This document shows positions 51,804-60,341 of a DNA stretch of 64,000 nt, in pieces. The DNA lies in the NCBI GenBank assembly GCA_965277435.1, contig OZ255821.1, positions 3,782,001 to 3,846,000 of the forward strand, written 5' to 3'. This stretch comes from Bog-105 sp965277435 (GTDB taxonomy: Bacteria > Acidobacteriota > Terriglobia > Bryobacterales > Bryobacteraceae). Numbering within the stretch: the first letter of the stretch is position 1; each line of letters opens with the position of its first letter. A program made the translations under genes and the position numbers. The notes beneath the pieces are model-generated. The model was not told the origin of the DNA. It ran no database searches and was given only the letters and a program-made list of their open reading frames with translations.

Positions 51804-54800
51804 GGGCGCGAACGAGCTGTGATTTGGCCAGTCCCGGTTCCGCTGATTGCGGTTTTAAGGCGCGGGCTGACTTGGCGGGCGGAGCCGAACCATTGTTGGA
51901 GGCGGTCCAGATACAGGTACACGACCGGCGTGGTGTAAAGCGTAAGGATCTGACTCACCATCAGGCCGCCCACGATGGTGATCCCGAGCGGCCGCCGTAA
52001 TTCGGAGCCGGTGCCAGTGCCGAAAGCTAAGGGCAGACCGCCGAGAAGTGCCGCCAGTGTGGTCATCATGATGGGCCGGAAGCGCATCAGGCACGCCTGA
52101 TAAATAGCGTTCTTCGGTGAAAGGCCATCGTTGCGCTGGACGTCGAGCGCGAAGTCGATCATCATGATCGCGTTTTTCTTGACGATGCCAATAAGCAGGA
52201 TGATACCGATGAGTGCGATGACGGTGAGATCGGTGCCGGTGATGAGTAGCGCCAAAAGTGCACCGACGCCGGCCGATGGGAGAGTCGAGAGGATAGTGAT
52301 GGGATGGATGTAACTCTCGTACAGCATCCCCAACACGATATAGACAGCGACGAGCGCGGCCAGGATCAGAAGCGGCTCGGAACTGAGAGAAGCTTGAAAA
52401 ACTTTGGCAGTCCCGGCAAATGCGCCGTGCACATTGGCGGGCAGCCCGATGTCGTCTTCGGCCTGCTGAACGGCGTTGACGGCTTCACTCAAGGCGACTC
52501 CGGGCGCCAGCGCAAACGAAAGCGTGATGGACGGGAACTGGCCCTGGTGGTTAACGGTCAGCGGAGCGAGCACCGTTCGCAGGTGAGTGAATGTGGACAC
52601 CGGAACGGGGACTCCGGTGTTGGTCCGCACGTAGAGAGAGTTGAGCGACGTCGGGTTCTCCTGGAACTCGGGTAAAACTTCGAGCACGACGTGGTACTGA
52701 TTGATCCCGGTGTACATCGTAGAGACCTGACGCTGGCCGAAGGCGCTGTACAGCGTGGTGTCGATATCCTGCGGACTGACGCCGAGGCGCGAGGCGGTGG
52801 AGCGGTCGATGACGAGGCGGGATTCAAGACCGTGCACCTGCTGGTCGCTGTTGGCATCCAGCACGAGCGGCAAGGTTTTGAGTTTCGCAAGCAATTTGGG
52901 CGCCCACTCGTTAAGGTCGGCCAGTTTGTCGGATTGCAAGGTGTATTGATATTGGGAGTTGCCGCCGCGACCGCCGATACGGATATCCTGGGCGGCTTGC
53001 ATATAGAGCGTTGCGCCGGGAATGCGGGCGAGCTTACCGCGGAGGCGATTGATGACCTGATCGGACGACACTTTGCGCACTGCAAGGGGTTTCAGTTGAG
53101 CCCAGACGGAGGCGACATTGAGAGTGCCACCGCCAGTAAAGCCTTGCACGTCATCGACAGCCGGATCCTGCCCTGCGATGCGCAACAATTCGTGCAGTTT
53201 CTCGCGCATGGCGTTAAACGAAATATCCTGATCGGCCACAATAACTCCGCCGATGCGCCCCGTATCCTGCTGCGGGAAGAAGCCCTTGGGAACGATGATG
53301 TAGAGATAAACGCTGACCGCGATGGTGACGAGCGTGATAATCAACGTGAGCTGAGGATGGCGCAGAACGCTTTTGAGAGTGCGCGCGTAGAAGCCATGAA
53401 TAGCATCGAAGCCGCGTTCGCTGGCCCGGTAGAGGAAGTTATGTTTGCGATCGTGCTGAGGGCGGAGAAATTTCGCGCACATCATGGGCGTCGTCGTCAG
53501 CGATACCACGAGCGAGACCGCAATCGCCACCGTTAACGTGACCGCGAACTCGCGGAAGAGCCGGCCGACGATGCCTCCCATCAAGAGAATCGGGATGAAT
53601 ACAGCGACCAGTGATGTGCTCATCGAGAGCACGGTGAAACCGATTTCCTTCGCGCCTTGCAAAGCGGCGCGAACGGGATTCCAGCCGATTTCGAGATAGC
53701 GCGTAACGTTCTCGATGACGACGATGGCGTCGTCAACGACGAACCCAGTGGAGACCGTGAGGGCCATGAGCGAGAGATTGTCGAGCGTGTAGCCCAGCAG
53801 GTACATGGCAATGAATGTGCCGCACAACGACAGCGGCACGGCGATGCCGGGAATGATGGTCGCCCAGGCGCTGCGCAGAAAGACAAAGACGACGAGAACG
53901 ACCAGCACGATGGCGATGAGGAGAGTGACTTCAACGTCGTCGATGGAGGCGCGGATGGTGGTGGTGCGGTCCTGCGCGATTTTGAGATGCATGGCAGGCG
54001 GGATGGAAGCCTGAATTTGCGGAAGGACCGCGCGGATGCGGTCAACAGTACTAATGATATTGGCTTGCGGCTGGCGGGTAACGGCGAGAATGACGTTCGG
54101 TTTGCCGTTATCGAGACCATCGTTGCGAGTGTTCTCGACTGAGTCGAGGACGTTGCCTAAATTCGCGAGACGGACGGGCGCGCCATTTCGGTAAGTGACG
54201 ATGAGCTTGGAGTACTCGGAGGCTTTGAACAGCTGGTCGGTAGCGTCGATTTGCCACCGGGTGGTCTCGTTGCCGAGAGAGCCTTTAGCTTGATGCGCGT
54301 TGGCATTTTGCAGCGTAGTCGCGACGTCAGTCAGGCCGAGACCCATGTTGTTCAGCAGCATGGGATTCACATCGACTCGCACGGCCGGCCGGGAACTGCC
54401 CCACACTTCGACCTGCCCGACGCCTTCGATCTGAGAGAAGCGCTGGGCGAGGATGGAATCGGCGTAATCGTACATGTGCGGCCGGTCGATGAGATCCGAA
54501 CTCAGACCGAACATCAGGATCGGCGCGTCGGCGGGGTTGGCTTTGAAATAGCCGGGATTGCCGGGCAGGTCGGCGGGAAGCTGGCCTCGAGCAGCATTGA
54601 TAGCGGCCTGTACGTCGCGGGCCGCGGCGTCGATGTTGCGATCGAGATCGAACTGCAGAACGACAGAGGTGCTGCTGAGCTGGCTCGACGAGGTCATTTC
54701 GGTCACGCTCGCGATGCGGCCGAATTGTCGTTCGAGAGGCGTGGCAACGGAAGATGCCATGGTCTCGGGGCTGGCGCCGGGCAGCCCGGCGTGGACCACG

Positions 54801-54934
54801 ATGGTGGGAAATTCAACTTCGGGAAGGGCGGAAACGGGGAGAAGACGGAACACGAGTCCGCCGGCGAGGGCCAGAGCGGCGGTGAGGAGAAAGGTCGCAA
54901 CTGGGCGTTTGATGAAGGGGGCGGAGATGTTCAT
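51800..54934 (-). CDS. RND efflux transporter permease (MdtC/AcrB-like)
   Basis: The 1044-residue inner-membrane pump protein has 12 membrane helices and two large periplasmic loops. The N-terminus ISAPFIKRPVATFLLTAALAL is typical of the family. The proton-relay Asp pair is in GFVVDDAIVVIENV (helix 4). The RND repeat motif IGIVKKNAIMMIDFALD is near the C-terminus, and FRPIMMTTLAALLGGLPLA follows. It belongs to the drug-efflux subfamily that works as an MdtB/MdtC-type pair. It lies 40 bp downstream of the second permease gene, with a REP-like element in the gap. Confidence 0.92.
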   Translation of the reverse strand: MNISAPFIKRPVATFLLTAALALAGGLVFRLLPVSALPEVEFPTIVVHAGLPGASPETMASSVATPLERQFGRIASVTEMTSSSQLSSTSVVLQFDLDRNIDAAARDVQAAINAARGQLPADLPGNPGYFKANPADAPILMFGLSSDLIDRPHMYDYADSILAQRFSQIEGVGQVEVWGSSRPAVRVDVNPMLLNNMGLGLTDVATTLQNANAHQAKGSLGNETTRWQIDATDQLFKASEYSKLIVTYRNGAPVRLANLGNVLDSVENTRNDGLDNGKPNVILAVTRQPQANIISTVDRIRAVLPQIQASIPPAMHLKIAQDRTTTIRASIDDVEVTLLIAIVLVVLVVFVFLRSAWATIIPGIAVPLSLCGTFIAMYLLGYTLDNLSLMALTVSTGFVVDDAIVVIENVTRYLEIGWNPVRAALQGAKEIGFTVLSMSTSLVAVFIPILLMGGIVGRLFREFAVTLTVAIAVSLVVSLTTTPMMCAKFLRPQHDRKHNFLYRASERGFDAIHGFYARTLKSVLRHPQLTLIITLVTIAVSVYLYIIVPKGFFPQQDTGRIGGVIVADQDISFNAMREKLHELLRIAGQDPAVDDVQGFTGGGTLNVASVWAQLKPLAVRKVSSDQVINRLRGKLARIPGATLYMQAAQDIRIGGRGGNSQYQYTLQSDKLADLNEWAPKLLAKLKTLPLVLDANSDQQVHGLESRLVIDRSTASRLGVSPQDIDTTLYSAFGQRQVSTMYTGINQYHVVLEVLPEFQENPTSLNSLYVRTNTGVPVPVSTFTHLRTVLAPLTVNHQGQFPSITLSFALAPGVALSEAVNAVQQAEDDIGLPANVHGAFAGTAKVFQASLSSEPLLILAALVAVYIVLGMLYESYIHPITILSTLPSAGVGALLALLITGTDLTVIALIGIILLIGIVKKNAIMMIDFALDVQRNDGLSPKNAIYQACLMRFRPIMMTTLAALLGGLPLAFGTGTGSELRRPLGITIVGGLMVSQILTLYTTPVVYLYLDRLQQWFGSARQVSPRLKTAISGTGTGQITARSRP

Positions 54935-54949
54935 AGGTTGGTCCGAACT

Positions 54950-54973
54950 GGCAGGCTGACGCCTACCCTACGG
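54950..54973. repeat. REP-like imperfect hairpin, copy 2
   Basis: This 24-bp segment matches 44890-44913 at 21 of 24 positions, with the same GGCAGGC/GCCTACC arms. It fills almost the whole gap between the two RND permease genes, where it could act on mRNA stability or attenuation. Confidence 0.6.
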
Positions 54974-57900
54974 TCAGTCTCCGTGGGCCACTCCCAATTG
55001 TGGTTGCCGGACCAGCTGTGTCGATTCGCGGCGGCTGAGGCGTTTGGCCAGCCGGTCGAAGAAGAGATAGACCACCGGTGTGGTGTAGAGCGTGAGAACC
55101 TGGCTTACGATTAGGCCGCCCACGATAGTGATACCGAGCGGCCGGCGAAGTTCGGAGCCGACGCCTGAGCCCAGAGCCAGTGGCAGCCCGCCGAAAAGCG
55201 CCGCCATAGTAGTCATCATGATGGGCCGGAAACGCAGCAGGCAGGCCTGGTAGATGGCTTCGAGTGGAGGTTTGCCACCCTCGCGCTCAGCTTCGAGAGC
55301 AAAATCGATCATCATGATCGCGTTTTTCTTCACAATGCCGATCAAGAGAATAATGCCGATGAGAGAGACGACATCGAAGTCCTGGCGGCAGATGAACAGC
55401 GCAAGAATAGCACCCACGCCAGCGGACGGCAGCGTGGAAAGGATCGTGATCGGGTGGATATAGCTTTCGTATAAAACGCCGAGCACGATGTAAACGACGA
55501 CAAGAGCGGCCAGAATGAGCCAGGCTTCGTTCGCGAGCGAATTCTGGAACGCGGCGGCCGTCCCCTGGAAGCTGGTGTGGATGCTGAGCGGTATCCCGAT
55601 CTCCTGTTCGGCTTGTTTAATGGCCTGCACGGCATTGCCCAGCGATTCATTGCGCGGCAGATTGAACGAGATCGTCACAACCGGGAACTGCCCCTGATGG
55701 TTCACGGTCAGCGGTGCGCTGTTTTGTTCGTAGTGAGCGAAAGCGCTCAGGGGAACGACCGGAGTGACGGGCGCGGCGGCAGTGGTAGAAGCAGCGCCGG
55801 TAGGAGTGGACGCGCGGACGTAGATGTTCGAGAGATCTGCGGGATTTTGGCGGAAATCGGAAGCCACTTCGAGCACCACGTGGTACTGATTCAGCTGCGT
55901 GAACATGGTCGAGACCAGGCGCTGGCCGAAAGCGTCGTACAGCGTATCGTCGATCGTCTGCATGGAGATGCCAAGGCGCGCGGCGGTATCTCGATCAATA
56001 ACTAGGGTAGTTTCAAGACCGTTATTCTGCTGGTCGGTAGCGACATCGCGCACGGTAGGCAGCGTTCTTAGCTTGTCCACTAGACGATTGGTCCAGGTGT
56101 TGAGCTCGGCGGAGTCGGTATCTTCGAGCGTGTATTGATACTGGGTGCGGCTGACGCGGTCTTCCACCGTCAGGTCCTGGACGGGCTGTAGGAAGAGTTC
56201 AATACCCGGGATTTGCGCGAGCTTTGGCTGCAGGCGGCGGATGATTTCGCTGGCGTTGAGAGTGCGGCTTCCGGCGGGCTTGAGATTGATTTGGATGCGC
56301 CCGCTATTCAGCGTCGTGTTGATGCCATCGATACCGATAAAGGAGGAGAGGCTCTCGACCCCCGGGTCCTGGAGAATGACCTTGGCCAGAGCCTGCTGCC
56401 GCTGGGACATAGCGTCGAAAGAGACATCCTGCGGTGCTTGCGAGACGCCCAGAATCACGCCGGTGTCCTGCACCGGGAAAAAGCCTTTCGGAACAACGAG
56501 GAAGAGAAGAATGGTGGCGGCGAGCGTTCCCACCGTAATGAGCAGCGTGAGCGGTTGATGTTTGAGAACCCACTGCAGCGTGGAGCCATAGAAGGCGATG
56601 ATCCGATTGAAAAAATCTTCCGACTTCCGATAGAACCAGCTTTGCTCGTGTTCGGGTTTGTGCTTGAGAATTTTGGCGCACATCATCGGCGTGAGCGTGA
56701 GCGAGACGAAAGCCGATACCAGGATAGTGACGGCCAGAGTGATGGCGAACTCGCGAAAGAGGCGGCCGACAATGTCGCCCATGAAAAGCAGCGGAATGAG
56801 GACGGCGATGAGAGAAACGGTGAGCGAAACGATGGTGAAGCCGATCTGATCGGAGCCGCGAAGTGCGGCCTGCAGCGGCGTGTCCCCTTCTTCGAGATAG
56901 CGCGAGATGTTCTCGATCATGACGATGGCATCGTCGACAACGAAGCCGGTCGAGATGGTAAGCGCCATGAGCGTGAGATTGTTGAGGCTGTAGCCGAGCA
57001 GGTACATCACGCCAAACGTGCCGACAATGGATAGCGGGACCGCGATGCTCGGAATCACGGTAGCGGCGAGGTTGCGTAAGAAGAGAAAGATCACCATGAC
57101 GACCAGGGCGACCGTTAGTACGAGTTCGAATTGAACGTCGGCCACCGAGGCGCGGATGGTGTTGGTGCGGTCGGTAAGAATTTTGAGCTGCACGGCGGTC
57201 GGAAGAGAGCTTTTAAGTTGCGGGAGGAGCGCTTTAATGCGGTCAACGACGGAGATGATGTTTGCGCCGGGCTGACGCTGGATGTTGACAATGACGGCAG
57301 GGGTTGTGTTCATCCAGGCGGCTTGATGAACATCTTCGGCGCCATCTTCGACGGTGGCGACGTCCTGCAGCCGGACGGGCGCGCCATTTTTGTAAGCAAT
57401 GATGATGGGTTTATAGCCGCCGCTGGTGAGGATCTGGTCATTGGCGCCGATGGTGTACGCCTGACGCAAACCGTCAAAGTTGCCTTTGGCCTGGTTGATG
57501 TTGGTCTGGCCCAAAGCTGTGCGTACGTCTTCCAGACCGATGCCATAGGCGGCGAGCGAGGTGGGGTTGACGCGAATTCGTACGGCTGGTTTCTGGCCGC
57601 CGCTGATGGAGACCAAGCCGACGCCGGGAAGCTGCGAGATTTTCTGAGAAAGAGTAGTATCGGCAAGGTCTTCGACCTTGGTCAGCGGGATGGTCGCGGA
57701 AGTCAGTGCGAGCGTGACGATGGGAGCGTCAGCGGGGTTGACCTTGCTGTAGATCGGGGGATTGGGCAGGTCTGTTGGTAGATAGGTACCGGCCGCATTA
57801 ATCGAGGCCTGCACCTGTTGCTCGGCGATGTCGATATTCAAATCGAGATCGAACTGCAGAGTAATGATCGAGCTGCCGAATGAACTGGTGGAAGTCATCT

Positions 57901-58135
57901 GCTTCAGGCCGGGGACTTGGCCGAAGGTGCGTTCGAGTGGCGCAGTGACGGAGGAAGCGACCACTTCCGGGCTCGCGCCGGGATAGTAGGTAGTGCATTG
58001 GATGGTGGGGTAATCGACTTCCGGGAGCGCCGAGACGGGCAGTTGCTTATAGGCAATGAAGCCGGCAATCAGTATGCCGGCCATCAACAAGGACGTGGCA
58101 ACCGGCCGGAGAATAAACGGCCGCGAAGGGCTCAT
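54974..58135 (-). CDS. RND efflux transporter permease (MdtB/AcrB-like)
   Basis: The 1053-residue RND pump has the same features as its neighbour: SPSRPFILRPVATSLLMAGI at the N-terminus, GFVVDDAIVMIENI with the Asp pair, and IGIVKKNAIMMIDFALEAER near the end. A Thr/Ala-rich insert (TPTGAASTTAAAPVTPVVP, near 770) distinguishes it. Its ATG overlaps the adaptor gene's stop by 4 bp (ATGA). Two different permeases with one adaptor match the MdtABC arrangement, where a mixed trimer exports bile salts, novobiocin and flavonoids. The natural substrate here is unknown. Confidence 0.92.
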   Translation of the reverse strand: MSPSRPFILRPVATSLLMAGILIAGFIAYKQLPVSALPEVDYPTIQCTTYYPGASPEVVASSVTAPLERTFGQVPGLKQMTSTSSFGSSIITLQFDLDLNIDIAEQQVQASINAAGTYLPTDLPNPPIYSKVNPADAPIVTLALTSATIPLTKVEDLADTTLSQKISQLPGVGLVSISGGQKPAVRIRVNPTSLAAYGIGLEDVRTALGQTNINQAKGNFDGLRQAYTIGANDQILTSGGYKPIIIAYKNGAPVRLQDVATVEDGAEDVHQAAWMNTTPAVIVNIQRQPGANIISVVDRIKALLPQLKSSLPTAVQLKILTDRTNTIRASVADVQFELVLTVALVVMVIFLFLRNLAATVIPSIAVPLSIVGTFGVMYLLGYSLNNLTLMALTISTGFVVDDAIVMIENISRYLEEGDTPLQAALRGSDQIGFTIVSLTVSLIAVLIPLLFMGDIVGRLFREFAITLAVTILVSAFVSLTLTPMMCAKILKHKPEHEQSWFYRKSEDFFNRIIAFYGSTLQWVLKHQPLTLLITVGTLAATILLFLVVPKGFFPVQDTGVILGVSQAPQDVSFDAMSQRQQALAKVILQDPGVESLSSFIGIDGINTTLNSGRIQINLKPAGSRTLNASEIIRRLQPKLAQIPGIELFLQPVQDLTVEDRVSRTQYQYTLEDTDSAELNTWTNRLVDKLRTLPTVRDVATDQQNNGLETTLVIDRDTAARLGISMQTIDDTLYDAFGQRLVSTMFTQLNQYHVVLEVASDFRQNPADLSNIYVRASTPTGAASTTAAAPVTPVVPLSAFAHYEQNSAPLTVNHQGQFPVVTISFNLPRNESLGNAVQAIKQAEQEIGIPLSIHTSFQGTAAAFQNSLANEAWLILAALVVVYIVLGVLYESYIHPITILSTLPSAGVGAILALFICRQDFDVVSLIGIILLIGIVKKNAIMMIDFALEAEREGGKPPLEAIYQACLLRFRPIMMTTMAALFGGLPLALGSGVGSELRRPLGITIVGGLIVSQVLTLYTTPVVYLFFDRLAKRLSRRESTQLVRQPQLGVAHGD

Positions 58136-59505
58136 TGGAGAAGGCCCGATTTGGACTCGCCGTTCATTCGAGCTTTAGTGTTCTCGTTCACGGCGCGGAG
58201 CGAAACCTTCATGCCTTCGGTGAGTTTTTCGGCGCCGTCCACGACGACCTTATCGCCGGATTGAAGGCCGTCATCGATGGAGACATTATTATTCTCAGTG
58301 AGACCGACTTTGACGGCGCGAACAGTAACGGTGCTGTCGTCGCGAACGACGTAGACAAAGGTGCCGGTGGGTCCCCGTTGAATGGCGACAGCCGGAATGA
58401 TCAGCGCGTCCTTGCGGGTGTCGAGCGCTAGCCGCACATTGACGAACTGATTGGGAAACAGCGCCGAATCGGTATTGGGGAAGACGGCTTTCAGTTTGGA
58501 GGTGCCGGTCGTCTGGTCGATCTGATTATCAACGGTAAGAAGCGTACCATCGGCGATCTTGTTGCGGCCGTCGCGACCAAATGCTTCAGCAGGGAGTTTT
58601 GCATTTTGGTGCAGTTTGGCGAGCACCGGAGGCAGCTGATCTTCCGGAATATTAAAAAGAACAGCGATCGGCTGCAGCTGCGTGATGATCGCGAGACCGG
58701 TGACATCGGCTGAATGGACCATGTTGCCGGAATCGACCAGGCGCAAGCCAATGCGGCCACTGATCGGAGCAGTGATTTTCGTGTACGTCAGATTTAATTG
58801 AGCGCTGTCGATAGCGGCTTGGGACGCAGCAATCACGGCTTTATCGGATTCAATCGACCCACGCGATTGATCGGCCGTCGCCAATTGTGTATCGAGCTGC
58901 TGTTTGGCGATGATGTTCTCTTTAAACAGTTCCTGGTCCCGGACATAGTTCGCCTGGGCATCGCGCAGCGCCGCCTGATCTTTGGCGAGCGTGCCCTGAG
59001 CCTGGGCGAGCGTCCCTTTAGCCTGGTCAAGTGCTACTTGAAATGGGCGAGGATCGAGCTCCGCGAGAATAGCGCCTTTTTGAACCAATTGGCCTTCTTT
59101 GAAGTTGACGCTAATGAGCTGCCCGTCAACTCGTGGTTTTACAGTAACGGTGTTGAAGGCGGTCACTGTGCCCAAGCCTTCCAAATAAACCGGCATATTG
59201 CCGCGATGAGCAGGAACGGCTGCGACGGGAATATTGTGCGGCCGCTGCATGCCGCGCATAGATCCTACGGCCGCTTTCTTGGTGGCTTCAAATCTGTAGA
59301 GACGGTAACAGCCGTAACCAATGAGGGCAAAAATCAGCAGCCAGACCCACCAACGGCTGGGAGAAGCGGGAGATGTGTCGTGATCGAGATCCGGCAGCGC
59401 GCGACCGTGCCCGGCCTTAAAAAGCTGGCGTTCTTCCGCTTCGCGGGTATGCGGTTCGAGTTCTGGGGTCTGCGTTTCTAATGGTGTGGGCGGCTGTATA
59501 GCCAT
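58132..59505 (-). CDS. RND efflux periplasmic adaptor (MdtA-like membrane fusion protein)
   Basis: The 457-residue protein starts at an ATG preceded by GAGGTAAAC. A cytoplasmic N-terminal stretch of about 50 residues leads to one membrane anchor (WVWLLIFALIGYGCYRLY). The MFP core follows: barrel-sandwich halves with NTVTVKPRVDGQLISVNFKE and LTYTKITAPISGRIGLRLV, an alpha-hairpin coiled coil at about 170-240, then beta-barrel and membrane-proximal domains ending in a polar tail. It bridges the permeases to an outer-membrane channel. No TolC-type gene is adjacent, so the channel must come from elsewhere. It is first in a three-gene operon. Confidence 0.92.
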   Translation of the reverse strand: MAIQPPTPLETQTPELEPHTREAEERQLFKAGHGRALPDLDHDTSPASPSRWWVWLLIFALIGYGCYRLYRFEATKKAAVGSMRGMQRPHNIPVAAVPAHRGNMPVYLEGLGTVTAFNTVTVKPRVDGQLISVNFKEGQLVQKGAILAELDPRPFQVALDQAKGTLAQAQGTLAKDQAALRDAQANYVRDQELFKENIIAKQQLDTQLATADQSRGSIESDKAVIAASQAAIDSAQLNLTYTKITAPISGRIGLRLVDSGNMVHSADVTGLAIITQLQPIAVLFNIPEDQLPPVLAKLHQNAKLPAEAFGRDGRNKIADGTLLTVDNQIDQTTGTSKLKAVFPNTDSALFPNQFVNVRLALDTRKDALIIPAVAIQRGPTGTFVYVVRDDSTVTVRAVKVGLTENNNVSIDDGLQSGDKVVVDGAEKLTEGMKVSLRAVNENTKARMNGESKSGLLQ

Positions 59506-59736
59506 GTTTACCTCGGGTTCCTGGCAGCGGACGGCACTTGTTTGGATTTAGAGTTTCAACACTGCGAATTCAACGAGATAGCAGGTTCACACTCCATTGT
59601 CTATCTGGACGACGCGGATGACCTTTATGTTACCGGCTGGGGCTGGCGAGGACTGGAAAGTGCGGCGGCCACGGATTTTTGGACGGGGCGGGGAAGGATT
59701 GGTTTGGTTTGCGGTTTCCAGCCAGCAGGAATTCGA

Positions 59737-60066
59737 TCATCGAACTTCTGTAAAGCCGTCACCACTCTCAAGTCGCTCGATGATCCGCGGCCATGTTCGC
59801 CTAAATAGATTCAACAAGAACATTCTGCGACAATTACCGACCCGCACCCAAATCAGCTTGGCTGTAGGTTTCTGTTGAATCAGACCCGCAAAGTCTTCGT
59901 CCTTCGAAATTACGATTGCCTCACTAATCGAAGCGAACTGCCACACCTCGAAATCTGAGGCATCTCGCAGTCCTACTTCAGAAACGTGCCGTGCCGGTAA
60001 TCCGAATTCTGTTTGGATGAGACGGGCCAGCGCAGGGGGGAGTTGATTGTCTACCAGGAAGTTCAA
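59737..60066 (-). CDS. DUF5615 family PIN-like protein (putative toxin)
   Basis: The protein has about 109 residues. It begins at a TTG (60066) that overlaps the DUF433 gene stop as TTGA; a longer frame to 60249 is antisense or out of context. The PIN-like core shows FLVDNQLPPALARLI (first acidic residue), HVSEVGLRDASDFEVW, and ISKDEDFAGL (second acidic cluster), then IWVRVGNCRR. DUF5615 proteins are predicted RNases and pair with DUF433 proteins as toxin-antitoxin modules; activity is seldom tested. Overlap implies coupled synthesis, with the antitoxin made first. Confidence 0.8.
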   Translation of the reverse strand: MNFLVDNQLPPALARLIQTEFGLPARHVSEVGLRDASDFEVWQFASISEAIVISKDEDFAGLIQQKPTAKLIWVRVGNCRRMFLLNLFRRTWPRIIERLESGDGFTEVR

Positions 60067-60293
60067 GCAGATAGCAGGACAGAATGGTCCGTTTGACGGG
60101 CAGCGTATTCGATGGCCGCAAAGATGTCTTCTCGTTCTAGATAGGGGTAATCTTCGAGAATTTCTTCGAAACTGGCGTCGGCGCTCAGGAGTTCGAGTAC
60201 ATCGGACACGCGAATGCGCATACCCCGTATACAGGGACGGCCTCCACATTGTGCATCGTCGAAGGTGATTCGGCTGAGACGCTCGGACGGCAT
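60063..60293 (-). CDS. DUF433 family protein (putative antitoxin)
   Basis: The 76-residue protein has an ATG at 60293 with AGGAGG 9 bp upstream. The DUF433 pattern is complete: RITFDDAQCGGRPCIRGMRI, then VSDVLELLSADAS, then EILEDYPYLEREDIFAAIEYAA. The fold resembles a small HTH. Genes of this type precede DUF5615 PIN-like toxins and probably neutralise them while repressing their own promoter. The two genes overlap by 4 bp. They lie between the efflux operon and the ADOP permease and look like a mobile stability module. Confidence 0.87.
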   Translation of the reverse strand: MPSERLSRITFDDAQCGGRPCIRGMRIRVSDVLELLSADASFEEILEDYPYLEREDIFAAIEYAARQTDHSVLLSA

Positions 60294-60341
60294 GGCTTAA
60301 ACCTCCTACTTAGTTTACAATTTGCCCGGGCCAACCCGCCA

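Noticed and set aside
59542..59808. Plus-strand ORF upstream of the efflux operon
   Set aside because: It overlaps the end of the DUF5615 gene in antisense and has no recognisable motif.
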